In this document: positions 45,946-58,528 of the stretch, piece after piece | How positions within the stretch are numbered: the stretch's first letter is position 1 | Layout: each line of letters opens with the position of its first letter | Source of the DNA: Notamacropus eugenii | Taxonomy: Eukaryota > Chordata > Mammalia > Diprotodontia > Macropodidae | Length of the DNA: 64,000 nt | Assembly (NCBI RefSeq): GCF_028372415.1 | Contig: NC_092875.1 | Span: forward strand, 56,151,228-56,215,227 | Direction: 5' to 3' | Position numbers and translations under genes: made by a program | Notes under the pieces: model-generated | Databases searched by the model: none | What the model saw: only the letters and a program-made list of their open reading frames with translations | What the model was told of the DNA's origin: nothing

Positions 45946-48900
45946 TTTTATGGGACAGTTCATTACATCCACAGTTATGATAACTATCTCTGTCTTTCCC
46001 TCCATCCTATTTCCCCACATTTAAGCTTTTGGTTCTCCCTTCTCCTTTCCCCTCCACAACAGAGATTTAATTTGTGACCACCACCTCCCTCAGTCTTCCC
46101 TCCCTTCTTTCAGTTCCCTTGCCTTTTACTCTCCTTTCCCCTTCCTACTTCTTCTCTCCCTTTTAGCCTCTCCTCCCTTCTCTTTCCTCTTTCCCCTCCT
46201 ACTCCATATAAATCTAGTTAGATTTCTACACTTAACTGAGTTTATTGTTTCGTCCTTGAACCAAATCAGATGAGAATAAATCTTAAACTGTGCTCCTCTT
46301 TCCCCCTCATTTTCTCTACTGTAATATGTTTTTGTGCCTCTTCCTTTGATGTAATTTAGCTTTTTCTGTCCCCTGTTTTTCACGTATCACATTACAATCC
46401 CTTCACACTCTTAAATCATATTTATTGTCATCACATCAATTTACTTATATCTGCTCCTTCTATCTATGTATATCCCTCTTAAATATCATAATACATATTC
46501 ACTTCTCAAGATTAACAAACGTTATCTTCCGTAACATGGATATAAACACTTTGCCCATATTGCCCATATTGAATATTTGCCCCTCCCCCCATTTACATTT
46601 GTATGCTTCTCTTCACTCTCATGTTTGAAGTTCAAATTTTCTATTGAGCTCTGGCCTTTTCATTAGGAAGTTCTGGAAATCCCTTATTTCTTTGAATATC
46701 CATCTCCTTGCCTGAAATATTATGCTCCGTTTTGCTGGGTAACTGATCATGGGCTGTAGTCCCAGCTTCTTTGCCTTCTGAAATATCATATTTGAGTCCT
46801 TTAGATCTTTTAATGTAGAAGCTTCAAGGTCTTGTGTGATCCTGACTGTAGTTCCTGAATATATGAATTGTTTCTTCCTGGCTGTTTGCAGTATTTTCTC
46901 CTTCACTTGTTAGTTCTGGAATTTGGCAATAATATTCCCTGGTGCTTTCAGTTTGGAATCTCTTTCAGGAGGTCATTGGTGGATTCTGTAGATGACTATT
47001 TTGGCTTCTTGATCTAGGTCTTCTGGGAAGTTTTCCTGGATGATTTCTTGGAAGATATTGTTCAGACTCTTTTTTTTTCATGGCTTTCCAGTAGACTAAT
47101 AATTCTTAAGTTTTCTCTTCTGGACCTGTTGTCAAGGTCAGTCGCTTTTCCAACGAGATATTTTGCATTTTCTTCTATTTTTTCTTTCTTTAGATTCTGT
47201 TTGACTGATTCTTCGTGTCTCATAGAGTCATTAGCTTTTAGTTGCCCAATTATAATTTTTAATATACGATTTCCTTCAGTTAACTTTTTCATTTTCTTTT
47301 GTATTTACCCAATTGTTCCTTTTAGGGAGTTATTTTCTCCAGGTAGGTTTTTGTTGGGGGACAGCTCTGGACCGGGGTCCCCCGTGAGGACCGTGAGACG
47401 CCTGAGGGTCCGAACCTGCCCCCTTGCGGGGTACTGGGATGGCCCTGGTAACAGGCTGGCTCCACCCACGGGGGGGCACTTGGGAGGAGCTCGCCTGCCC
47501 ATGGGAGGTATGGGGGAGGAGACAGGGGATAATAAAAGGGGATGACCACGAGAGCTGGAGGAGAAGAAACGCAATAAAGCTTGCTGGCTGCAACTCCTTT
47601 CGGGTGCTCTGCCTGTTTATTCCCCTCCCCCAACAGGGAGAGGGAATTCCCCTCCCCCAACCAGGAGAGGGGCCGGAGACGTCTGAAGACTGGGGATAGG
47701 TAAGTAGAAGGCGAAGGCCCGGGAGTCGCCCCGGGCAGGTTTTGTACTTCCTTTTCCATTTGTCCAGTTTTCCTTTTCAAGGAGCTGTTCTCTTCAGTGT
47801 ATTTTTTTTTCATATTTATAAAATTATTGGTTAGTGTTTCTTCTGCTTCTCTAATTTGGCTTTTAAAATTCTTCTTGAGCTTTTCCATGAATACTCTTTG
47901 GGTATGAGACCAGTTCATATAACCTTCTGAAATTTCAGATGAGAGTACAGTCTCAATGCAGACCTCTTCAGTATTCCTGTTTTGGTCCTTGTCCCCTAGT
48001 AAGATTCTCTGGTCTTTTCTTTTCTAATTTGCTTCCTGCTCACGATGATCACCTTTAACCCGGCTTTTAAAGTGAATCTCTGCTTCTGGGGCACATAAGG
48101 CTCTGTCCTATAGTTCTTGTGCTTAGAATTTGAGGTTTTGTGTATTGTGGCCTCTGTTTCCTCCAGCTAGAAGCTGAAATGCTGCAGCTTACCAGGTTCT
48201 GGGCTGGCTGGCATGCTAAAGCAGAGGCCAGGTGAAGTCTTTCTGAGTTTCCCTGAGTTACCCTGCAGCTCACTGCATGAGGTGTGGTGGAGGGGTGTTC
48301 TGGCCACAAAAAGTCTCTTCTTCTGAGCTAGAGCAAAGGCAGGCTCAGTGGTTGGTGAACACCATCTGCACTAGTGTCTTCCCGATTCTACTGGCTGTTG
48401 TGAGGCAGTCCTGGGATCCTCGTATTGTCAGTCATGGGTTGCACCGCTCCGTGGCTATGGATCTCCTCTTGACTCACTGAGGTTCACTGAGGTCCTTCAC
48501 TGGTCCCCTTCAACCACAGCAAGAGGGACCCCCTTTTGCTATTTTCCTAGCCCCACAGGCTGAAAAGATTGTTTACCACTTTGGCTGATCTCACTATTCC
48601 AGGATTTTCCCTGGGGAACTATTCAATAGGTTTTTCAAGGTCAACAAGGGGAGGGGGAAAGAATTAATATATCACTCCACCATCCTGACTCCCAGGAAGT
48701 TCACGTAGGTGACTTACAGACCTTTTATCTGTGGACTGATAGTCTCAAGAAAGGTTCCTGATATTACCTGGAGTTTTGTGCCTCTCTCTCACTCAGTTCC
48801 ATTGGACTCCTGTCGTGGGCTGTTATATTTGAGAATCTGCATTGCTTCAGACCACCAGGTGGTTCCCGCTTGGGTCTGCTCTTGTACAGCCTGTGTGCTG

Positions 48901-49102
48901 TGTGCTCCTCCAATTCCTTGCAACAGATCCTTCTTGTCGACCTTCCAGGCTGTCCTGGACTGGAAATCTGCCACACTCTGTCTCCTATTGGATTCTGCCT
49001 CTCTAAAGTTTATTCATATTTGCTTTACAGAGTTATCTGATGGAGTTTGTCTTAGAGATTAGGTGAGTACTTGCTCTCACTCTGCCGTCTTGACTCTGCT
49101 CC
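45946..49102 (-). mobile_element. Old L1 5' half: intergenic-like region, decayed ORF1, 5'UTR
   Basis: 45946-46618 is pyrimidine-rich (+) like the region after ORF1 in HAL1. 46619-47345 and 47744-47918 hold ORF1 in pieces (KEKILQTARKKQFIYSG; KANDSMRHEESVKQN). 47920-49102 is a long 5'UTR ending in a decayed GGAGCAGAGTCAAGACGGC terminus. A solo LTR splits ORF1. With the left parts this makes one full-length insertion spanning about 36.6-49.1 kb in the OR3 flank. Confidence 0.7.
47352..47737 (+). mobile_element. Solo LTR (fossil), class II-like, 386 bases
   Basis: Starts TG, ends CA, flanked by ggtttt at 47346-47351 and 47738-47743. The 6-base duplication suggests a class II (ERVK-like) origin. 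GC-rich, in sharp contrast to the surrounding L1. It shows aataaaag (47531) as a possible TATA-type element and aataaa (47573) as polyadenylation signal, giving + orientation. No internal retroviral region remains. The clear duplication and intact ends suggest it is much younger than the L1. Confidence 0.7.
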
Positions 49103-50625
49103 TCTATCCTTCTTTCAATGCATGTGTAAATACATAGTAAGTAGAGGACAGGGAATGAACTAAGAAGTGGCAGACTGAAGAAAGATTTCCTGTGAGAAGT
49201 GTCACTTGAGATGAGTCTTGAAAGGAACTATGAATTCTAAAAATTTGAAATGAGGAGAGATTGAACTCTAAGCATAGCTAAAGATGTGTAGAGTCATTTA
49301 CTTATATTATTTCATTTGTTCCCCCCACCCTAACACTGTGAGGCAGTTCCTTTTGTTTATATTTTATAGAGGAGGAAAATAAAACACTGAGAGGTTAAGT
49401 GACTTGTCTAGATTGACCTAACTAGCAAATTACTATGTGAGGGTTTAAATGCAGGTCTTCCTGACTCCAAGGCCCATGCTTTTTGTACTGCATTTTATAT
49501 CTACATGGGAAATATATTATACTAAGATGTGGTTGTAGGAGAAAGAAGAATGAATTCAAGGAATAGAAATAAGGCTCATTTGGCTGGAATATGGGGAACA
49601 TTAGGGGGAAGTGATGTGAAATATTTGGAAACGTAAGGTGGATCAAGTCTGAAAGGGGAATAAAGCCCTATTGAATTTGAATTTTATCATTCTGGAACTA
49701 GAGAGCCATTCAAGCTTCTTCTATGTAGTGATGATATGGTTTGAGTTGGTACCTGTGTGATGGATATATTAGAAAAGGGGAGAGACTGGTGGTAGGTTGG
49801 ACAAATTTGTTGGCTCTGACAATAGTATGGGTGAGGGGTGGTGAGTGACAAAATTAAGGTAATGTTTGTGTGAATAGAAAAGTGGGGCTACATGTTATAA
49901 ATGTCATGGAGAGAAAGTAGACCAGTCTTGTCCACTCTCAGATAATGGGGCATGAAGGAATGGGGAGAGTTGAGGTTGACTCTTAGCTTTTAAACCAGGT
50001 TGACCAGAAGGATGGTGATGCTTTTTCGAGAAACTGGAAAGTAGGAGGAGGGCAAGGATTTATTTTGGAGGTATACAATAGGTTTTCTTTGGTAAGAAAT
50101 AAGAAGTAATCAAACTAGAATTCAACCACTGTGGATGATTTCTCCACTGTTGTTTGTCTTTCATTGTTGAAGAGGACCAATAGCCTCATGATCATGATGC
50201 CTTGACTTGATCATTAATTGGATTTGAGAAATGTAGAGCTGTGCAGTGTCACCAGCCTCATTCTCTCCTCTAGAATCATCAGAGTCCAATGGCAAGACAA
50301 ATGAGAAAATGACTGATGTGTTAAGGTCTTTCCCAGGTCTTTTCTTCCTCCAATAACTCCAATCTGACACCTTCTATATTCGAGATATTCTCTGTTGATT
50401 AGAGTGATAAAAAAATCTTAATGCCTGTCAAACAACATAATGATGATGAATCACACTGGGCTCTATTATACTGGTCCTTAGTCCATACACATACAGTCTG
50501 TTTCCACTTGCATAGAGAAAGACTTTCCGTTTTGGAAAAATCTTGGTTTCTTTCAATCCTTTGTCAAGAAGCTTATGTCATCTTCAAAAGAGAACAAATG
50601 TAGCTATTAATAGCTACATTTATCC
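49103..50625 (+). repeat. OR3 3' flank, second part (duplicated), no gene
   Basis: Matches 19705-21190 after OR2, including a MIR-type SINE (49300-49490, minus) and the inverted marsupial repeat (50145-50560). Confidence 0.75.
50145..50350 (-). repeat. Marsupial interspersed repeat downstream of OR3, inverted copy
   Basis: 'ttgtttgtctttcattgttg', 'gtagagctgtgcagtgtca', 'ctctagaatcatcagagtcc'. Counterpart of 20745-20935, inverted relative to 33055-33290. Confidence 0.65.
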
Positions 50626-50880
50626 TCATCAGAGGTGTTTCAAAGAGGGAATAACAAGCATGCTCAGTCGGGTTTAGAAAACTATCTTATCCCACAGGGA
50701 AACAGGAAGTGAAGGAAATCAGAGAAGAGGGTACCAATGGATGAGAAGGTGAATTGGGGGAGGTGGTGGTCAGAGGCAAAACACTTTAGAACAAGGACAG
50801 GATGATAGGACTTGAAGAAAAGGATAAAGAGAGGAAATAGGTGGGGGGAAATACATAGCAGTCATAAATATGAAAAAAAT
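50626..50880 (+). mobile_element. HAL1-type 3'UTR fragment
   Basis: 'tatcctcatcag' and 'gaataacaagcatgctcag' match 24517-24640. The ORF1 and 5'UTR present in the OR2 unit are absent here. Confidence 0.6.
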
Positions 50881-52080
50881 TATATCAAGTTTCTCCAATA
50901 AAGACCTAATTTCTCAAATATATAGAGAAATGAGACAAATTCATAAAGATACAAGTCATTCCCCATTTGATATGTGATCAAAAAATATGAACAAGCAGTT
51001 TTCAGATGAAAGATCAAAGCTGTCTATGATCTTGTAAAATGCTTTTAATAAAAAAATACAGTGCTTTCAATATCTACTTATAAGAGAAATGCAAGTTAAA
51101 ACAACTTTGAGGTACCATCTCCCATCTGTTAGATAGGCTAACATGAGAGAAAAGGAAAAATGACAAATGTTGGAAGGCATGTGGGAAAATTGGGACCCTA
51201 AAGCATCGTTGGTGGAGTAATGCATTTATCCAATCATTCTGGAGAGCAAGTTGGAACTATGCCCAAAGGGATATAATACCATGCATGCCCTTTGATCCAG
51301 CATTATAACTGCAAGACCTTTATCCTAAATAGATAAAAAACAAAGCAACATATATGTACAAAGATATTGAGAGTAGCCATTTTTTGCATTGGCAAAGAAT
51401 TGGAAATTGAGGGGCTGCCCATCAACTGGGAATTGTTCAACAAACTGTGGCATATACTTGTGATGGAATACAATTGTAGTATAAGAAATAACAAGCAGGA
51501 TGATTTCAGGAAACTATGGAAAGATTTAAAAAATCTGGAAAGACTGATGCAAAGTCAAGTGAACAGAACCAGGAGAACAGTGAACACAGTAATAGCAATA
51601 TTGTATGATGAACAACTGTGAATGACTTGCTATTCTCAGTATATATACATATATACACATGTATATATATACACAACTATACATATATATGTATACCTAC
51701 ACAAAAACACACAAATAAAAATGTGTATGTGTATACACACACACACACACATTCCAGCATGATTCAAAACCATTAAGAAAGACTTATGATAAACAAATCC
51801 TTCCAGAGGAAAAAAAATGGTGGAGTCTAAATGTAGATCAAACTATATATATTTTTAACCTTTTTATTTTTCTTGGTTTTCTGTTCATGTTTTATTTCAC
51901 AGCATGATGGTATGGAAATATACTTTGCATCACTGCACTTGTGTAACTTGTATCAAATTGCTTTCCTTCTCAGGAAAGTGGCAGGGAAGGAAAGTTGACA
52001 GAGAATTTGGAACTCAAAATGAAAAACAAAGATGGTTAAAATAGTTTTTACACATAATTGGGAAAATGAAATATAAAAAC
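50880..52080 (+). mobile_element. L1 3' end: ORF2 C-terminus and 3'UTR
   Basis: 51050-51620 encodes the marsupial L1 ORF2 tail; an open piece at 51367-51621 reads GKELEIEGLPINWELFNKLWH...MEYNCSIRNNKQDDFRKLWKDL, ending DEQL. The 3'UTR follows to about 52080, with TA/CA simple sequence at 51640-51750. 5'-truncated. A segment of its paralogue in the OR2 unit is inverted. Confidence 0.8.
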
Positions 52081-52089
52081 ACCAAAGAT

Positions 52090-53460
52090 AGAAGATATCA
52101 ATAATTTGTGCATGCAAATTAAAAAAAATGTTAAAATTTGTTAAAGATGAATTTAGTGCTAAAGTAAAGACTTCAAAAATTAAAGAAGAGATTCGTAAAA
52201 TTGATCACTGAAAAAATTAATAAAAAATTCCATATAAATATAAATATAAAAATTAAAGTGTATATGCCAACAGGTCACTTTGTTTAATGGAAAAGGAAAG
52301 CTTGAAACCAAATTATGAATATAAAAATGGAAAAAGGAAGAATCAAAAATGATGAAGAAGAAATAAAGAAATTCACTACCATTTATTTGCCATTAAAATG
52401 ATCAAGTGAAATGAAAACCAGAATTTTAGCTACATAAACTACAAAGCAGAAATCATCACAAAGATTTTGCACTGATTAAAAAATAAGTTGATCGATGGAA
52501 TGGGTGAGATACACAGCATGCAAAATCAAATGAAGCTAGTAATTGGGTGTTCTGATAAATTCAAGGACCTCATCTACTGGGGTAAGAACTTACTATTTGA
52601 GAAAAATTGAAAAGCAAATGTTTTGATCATTGTCTCATACCACAGCTCTAAATCAATACATCATTTACATGTGAAAGGTCACATTATAAATCAATTAGAG
52701 GATAAAGGAAGGAATTACCTTTCACACCTATGTATAGAGAGTTCATGACCAAAGAAAATAGAGAAATGAAAAGACAAAATAGATTGTTTTGATTATATGA
52801 AACTAGTTTTTCCACAAACAAAACCAACACAATTAAAATGGGAAAGAATATGTTTTACTGGGAAAAATATTTTGAGCAAATTTATCTAAGAAAAGTCCCA
52901 TTTCCAATGTATATAAGGAAATCAATTCAAATTTTGAGTGACTCATTCCCTACTAATAAGTGGTCAAAGGAAAAGAAGAGGCAGTTTTCAAAGGAAGAAA
53001 TCTAAGCTCTCAGGCACCATATGGAAGAACTCTCCAAATCACTATAATTAGAGAAATGCAGATTAAAGCAACCCTGAGGTTCCACAAAACAGAAGAGCAA
53101 AGTTGTCAGAAAATGCAAATGATGAATTTGAGAGGGTCTAAGGGAAAACGGGCACAGTAATGAAAAATTCCATTAATTCCACTTCCTATAATTAAAAACT
53201 ACAAGAATGTTCTAAGCATTCTTGGAAGCAGTTTGTAACTCTGCTCCCAGAGTTACCTAGTTGTGCACACCTTTTGACCCAGTGATATTATAAGGCATAG
53301 GTAGGTCTTGTATATCAAAAAAAGTGATTAAAGAAAGAGATAAAGGACCCATATGTACAAAACTAGGTAGAGAAGCTCTGCTTGTAGAAACAACAAAGTA
53401 GAATTAAAAGAGTGCCCATCAATTGGGGAAAGGTTGAGCAAAAGATGTTATAAGGGTGTA
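52090..53460 (+). mobile_element. L1 ORF2 distal part, decayed, shared with 25190-26490
   Basis: Same truncated L1 as in the OR2 unit, with the same abrupt end in the sequence 'tcaattggggaaaggttgag' (about 53430). Frames broken. Confidence 0.65.
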
Positions 53461-54724
53461 ATTACATACTAATGTTCCCCAAATCAGGGAACTGGTTGAA
53501 AAATTTACTTTTCTACATTCTCTTAAATGATGGAGAGTCCATAGCACACCTGGTCCAACTCAGACCTGAGCAGGTATCTCCTGATAGGATTTTTGGAACC
53601 ATCAGATTGATTTGGCCCTGCAAATGAGGCTAGAGTTCTTCTAGTCCAATATTCTCACTTTAAAGATGATGAATCTCGTGTGTAGACTAAGCCCTAGAAC
53701 TGGGATTTCAATATAGGTACATGACTCCAGATAGATTGCTCTCAAACCTATGAATAATCATCAAGCATTATATTCAAGTGCTTACTGATTAGAGACTCAC
53801 TACTTTATGAGGTAACTAGTTAGTTCTTAGAGCCAAAGAGGCACCTAAAATTTACCTAGTCTAACCATGTCATTTGTCAGGAATTCTCTTTAAAACGCAA
53901 CACAAAAGTGATCATGCCTCCTAGGCTTGATGACCTCCAGTAATGAGTGAGCTCGCTGGTTTCAAGGAAGCACATACAAAGATTCAGAGGTTGTTAGACT
54001 CAGAACAGCTCTGAGGTCACTTAACTCATCCCTAGCCATAGAATGAATCCTGTCTTTAACAACTCAGAGGAATCAACAAGTCTCTGATGGACTATTTCCA
54101 TGTTGGCTTCCATTGTCATATAGGGCTCATTATTAGGAAGTTTTCTGCCAGAATTTCCTGCCCTACAGGGATCTGAATTATTCATGGAATGAAATGACAA
54201 TTGTATGAGTTTTTAAAATTAGGAGCTTTGGGGATTCAATCTTGAAAACTCAGAATGCGTGAAAAATTTCTTTTATTTCCCCCCTGCCCTCCAAACCCCC
54301 AGATAACTTGTCACAGGACCAGGAAGAGTCTACTTCTTCTCCTTGTCACAATCACCAAATCAGATGTTGCATGTTTTACTTCTAGGATGCAGAGCTACTG
54401 TCTACCTTGCCCTCCCTTACAACAACCCAGGACAGAAACAGAGTTCCCAATCCTGTTCCCTCAATGATGCCTTGTAAGTATGATGGAGGAAGAATGAGAG
54501 GAGGGAGAAAAACTATGTGAATAGGAAGGCAGCTGATTTTTCTTCAGAAATTCAGAGATTCCCCTAATCCTCATACAACACAAATACGAGCTCATTTAAA
54601 GGTATCTCTGAATCCCTAAAAGGCTGAAGCTCAGCAGCCCAGCTCAGTCCATGGGAGAGTCGGTGAATGATGAGATGTAGAAGAAAAGGGGAGTGGAGAA
54701 AGAGGAGGAAAGGGAATAAACAAT

Positions 54725-54915
54725 TATAGTGACTAGTATTTGCCTTTTTTTTTTTTACAATTATTATTTCATTTGATTTTTACAAAAAGAGTATAAGGCA
54801 GTTCCTATTAACATCTCCACTTAACAGTTGTGGCAAATGAAGCAAACAGATTTAATGCATTGCAAACTTGGGTCTTCCTGATCCCTGGGCAAATGCTCTA
54901 TGTGCTACCAGATGT
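54725..54915 (-). mobile_element. MIR-type SINE in copy C, worn
   Basis: 'catctccacttaacagttg' and 'caaacttgggtcttcctgat'. Paralogue of 14035-14240 and 27715-27925. Confidence 0.6.
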
Positions 54916-57900
54916 CAAGTCTGATAGACTCAGAATCAGGAGATCTAGGTGTGATTTCTAGCCTTGTCACCAAATATCTTGGAAAATTGGCTTAATTGTT
55001 TACATTTTCTGAATGCTAGTCATAAAAAGGGTTGACATTTCATCAATTATTTGTATTCATTGTTAGGAAGAGGGAGATGTTTGCCTAAATGTCAAAAGCA
55101 ATATCCATTTAATTCTTCATTGTGTTCTTATGAACATCAGAGGTATTAGTTTCCATGGAAATATTTTCTATGTATAAGTCACTAGAAATGTGTTTTTGTC
55201 ATTCCTGTTAGTATAATGGAAGTCCAAGTCCAGAGTGGTCTAGTCCATTTGACTCAAACATATTCCAGGTTCCCAGTCAGAATTCAGGCCAATCAAATCT
55301 CAGCCACCCCTAAATGATGCCAGTAAGGGTAGAGGGGTTCCTTATCTTACTTGCAAAGGCAGAATCCTGGGAACCCAGGTAGATCCTTCCACGTTAAACT
55401 TCGGTGTTCCTGAGACCACTGATTTTTTAGAGTTTTAACAGAACTTTCAAGTTGAACTTGAGCTGCTCACAAGACCCCTCTCCCCACCATGGACCATAGC
55501 CTTGGCAAGAGGCATGGAAGACATCTTCCTTTCTCCATTACAGATGATCAGGCAGCTGGAGACCTTTAACATAAGCTGTGGAAAACAGATTGATATCTGG
55601 AGGTGATGGTGGACTGGAATTTGCTACCCCTAGTAGCAAGAAGAAAACTTGAAGAGATCTAGGGGAAGTATATGGAAAAAGGGGTATTGGGTGTTAGGGA
55701 TTCTTAGATTCTCATACACTTCACAGTATTAGTTTCCAAAATGGGTCTATGAGATGTCTTGCAAAGATGTCTTGCAAAGATCTCAAGTAGGCTGTGACTT
55801 GAGTCCATATGGTGGGAAGATGGGACAAGTCCTACTCTCCTTCCTATGTGATTATAAGTGAACCTCACTCAGGTATGCACAGCAGCCAAAATTCCCTTTT
55901 CTCTCTCTCTCAATAGTTTCCCAAGGCAGCACCTTGCTCCTGAGATCATGTCTTAGACGTGATCTCTGGTTCTGGGCAGTCATCCATGAGTGAGTGCCCC
56001 GATTACCCCTTCTCATCTTTTTCATGTTGCCTGCTGTATTCTCCTGAATCTTCCTGATTTTCCTTTTCTATCTGTAAATAAATAGTAGCTCTCATACACT
56101 GATTAAAGAATTTTTTCTTTGACCCACTACTTATCAGGCAATAAAATTAACTCAGTTTCTCTGACTCAAAAAGTCAAAATAAATAATTGAGATTAAAATT
56201 TAGCAGCTTGCATGTAATATTTTGGTATACTTCATAGGAGGTAAGTAGTACTCAGGTGGAACATTGGTGAGGAAATAAATTTGGATGTGAAAGAATACAA
56301 AAAATACATTAACCTTTCACTGTCCAGTTCTTATCTAAACAATAAAAGAGGGGCCTCGTCTTCTGTACTGCAGTTTATGCTAAAGGCATAAGAAGGAGTG
56401 ATATTTGTCACCTTCTCTCCATAGCACAGTATCAAACACATATTAACAGATCAATAAATAAATGGTGTTATCCAGTCAAATGATATTTGTTTGAATTCCG
56501 ACTATGTATAAGGCACTGTATTAGATGTTGTGAGATTATGCTTTCTTGATCTGAGTATGAGGTGTCTTTTTAAAGTTTAAAAAAATTTACAAAAGTCCTA
56601 TATGATGGCAGGTACACTATTAGTAATTGACAAATTAATAACTGAAAGCATTGTTGCTTTTAAGAAGTAATCCTTTTAAGTAAATTTCTATTTTATTAAT
56701 CACAAAGGACCTAAGAACATTTGAAAAATGTATAATATTCATTCACTCGATCTACAAAAGTATGCTTATTTTTTTTCTTGAGTCAATCTCCACTTTTTGC
56801 TAGAGCTAAAGGAAGATGTAAGTAACCATGCTTGGTGGAAATATGGATATGAAGATCTCTTGAAACAACTGCATATCTTCCCAGAAGTAGTTACCTTAGA
56901 TACTGGGAATTGCTGCTTTGCGGGGAATTCAAAGAAGTCTAAGAATAATTCTTCCTGAAAAGGAGCTGCCAACCTAGTTGAGAACACCCATAAAGATAAA
57001 TGGAATGGTAGATGATGTATTATTTTAGCGAGATGAAGGATTTACAGCATGTAAGTGTGATGAATTTCAAAAGAAAGAGGATATTTTGGGGCTTGGGGAA
57101 TTCAGACTTCAGATAGAATATGGGACTTGACCTGGGCCGTAAAAGATGGAAAGGATTGGAAGAAGGGTAGATGAAGAAGAATAGCAGTCCAGATATAGAG
57201 AACAGCATGAAGAAATTCCATGTCCCATCCACACATGTATTTTTGCCATGTTGTCTTTCTTTGGTTGGAGGTGATTAGAGAGAGAACAGAGATTTTTTTG
57301 TATGCCTACTATAGCCCCACTTATAATTATGTACTCAAATGCTTGTTTTTTGATGAGGAGCAAGGAAGATCATTACATACCTTCCTCTTCTACAAATTGA
57401 GCACATTTGTCACCAGTTGCAACAAATAATTCCTTCATTCTTTGTTATCAAGAACTTATAGTTCTTACTAGAATATAATACAATCAGACCATATTGCAAA
57501 CACCCATGTTACTGCGTTCTTAACTTATTGTACAATAGAACTAAGATTGTCAATCATGAAATTTTCATAAACATTCATTTTGATTTTCTGAAGAAGTGGT
57601 TTAAATTTCTTAATTTCATGAATACCTATTAGAATATTTGAAATGTTGTTTTTATTTTTTTTATTTTTTATTTTTTGCAAGCAAATTCTTTTTTTTTTAA
57701 AATTTATTTAACTTTTAACATTCATTTTCACAAATTTTGGGTTCCACATTTTCTCCCCTTTTGTCTCCTCCCCCCTCCCCAAAACACCGAGCGTTCTGAT
57801 TGCCCCTGTCTGCCAATCTGCCCTCCCTCCCTCCCCACCCCTTCCCTTTGGAAGGCAAGCAATTCAATATAGGCCAAATCTGTGTAGTTTTGCAAATGAC

Positions 57901-58528
57901 TTCCATAACAGTAGTGTTGTGTAAGAACTAATTATATTTCTCTCCATCCTATCCTGTCCCCCATCACTTCTGTTCTCTCTTTTGATCCTGTCCCTCCCCA
58001 TGAGTGTTGACCTCAAATTGCTCCCTCCTCCCCGTGCCCTCCCTTCCATCACCCCCCCCCTGCTTATCCCCTGATCCCCCACTTTCCTGTATTGTAAGAT
58101 AGGTTTTCATACCAAAATGAGTGTGCATTTTATTCCTTCCTTTAGTGGAATGTGGTGAGAGTAAACTTCATGTTTTTCTCTCACCTCCCCTCTTTGTCCC
58201 TCCACTAATAAGTCTTTTGCTTGCCTCTTTTATGAGAGATAATTTGCCCCTTTCCATTTCTCCCTTTCTCCTCCCAATATATTTCTCTCTCACTGCTTGA
58301 TTTCATTTTTTTAAGATATGATCCCATCCTCTTCAATTCACTCTGTGCACTCTGTCTCCGTGTGTGTGTGTGCATGTGCATGTGTGTGTGTGTAATCCCA
58401 CCCAGTACCCAGATACTGAATAGTTTCAAGAGTTACAAATAATGTCTTTCCATGTAGGAATGTAAACAGTTCAACTTTTATAAGTCCCTTATGACTTCTC
58501 TTTGCTATTTACTTTTTCATGCTTCTGT

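Noticed and set aside
47048-47918. Overlapping frames of 165 and 198 aa on both strands
   Set aside because: They run across the solo LTR and the decayed L1 ORF1. The GC-rich LTR makes stops rare.
48709-49062. 117-aa plus-strand frame
   Set aside because: Lies antisense within the old L1 5'UTR and lacks any family resemblance or conservation.
51367-51621. 84-aa frame as a host gene
   Set aside because: Recognisable as the L1 ORF2 C-terminus, not a host protein.
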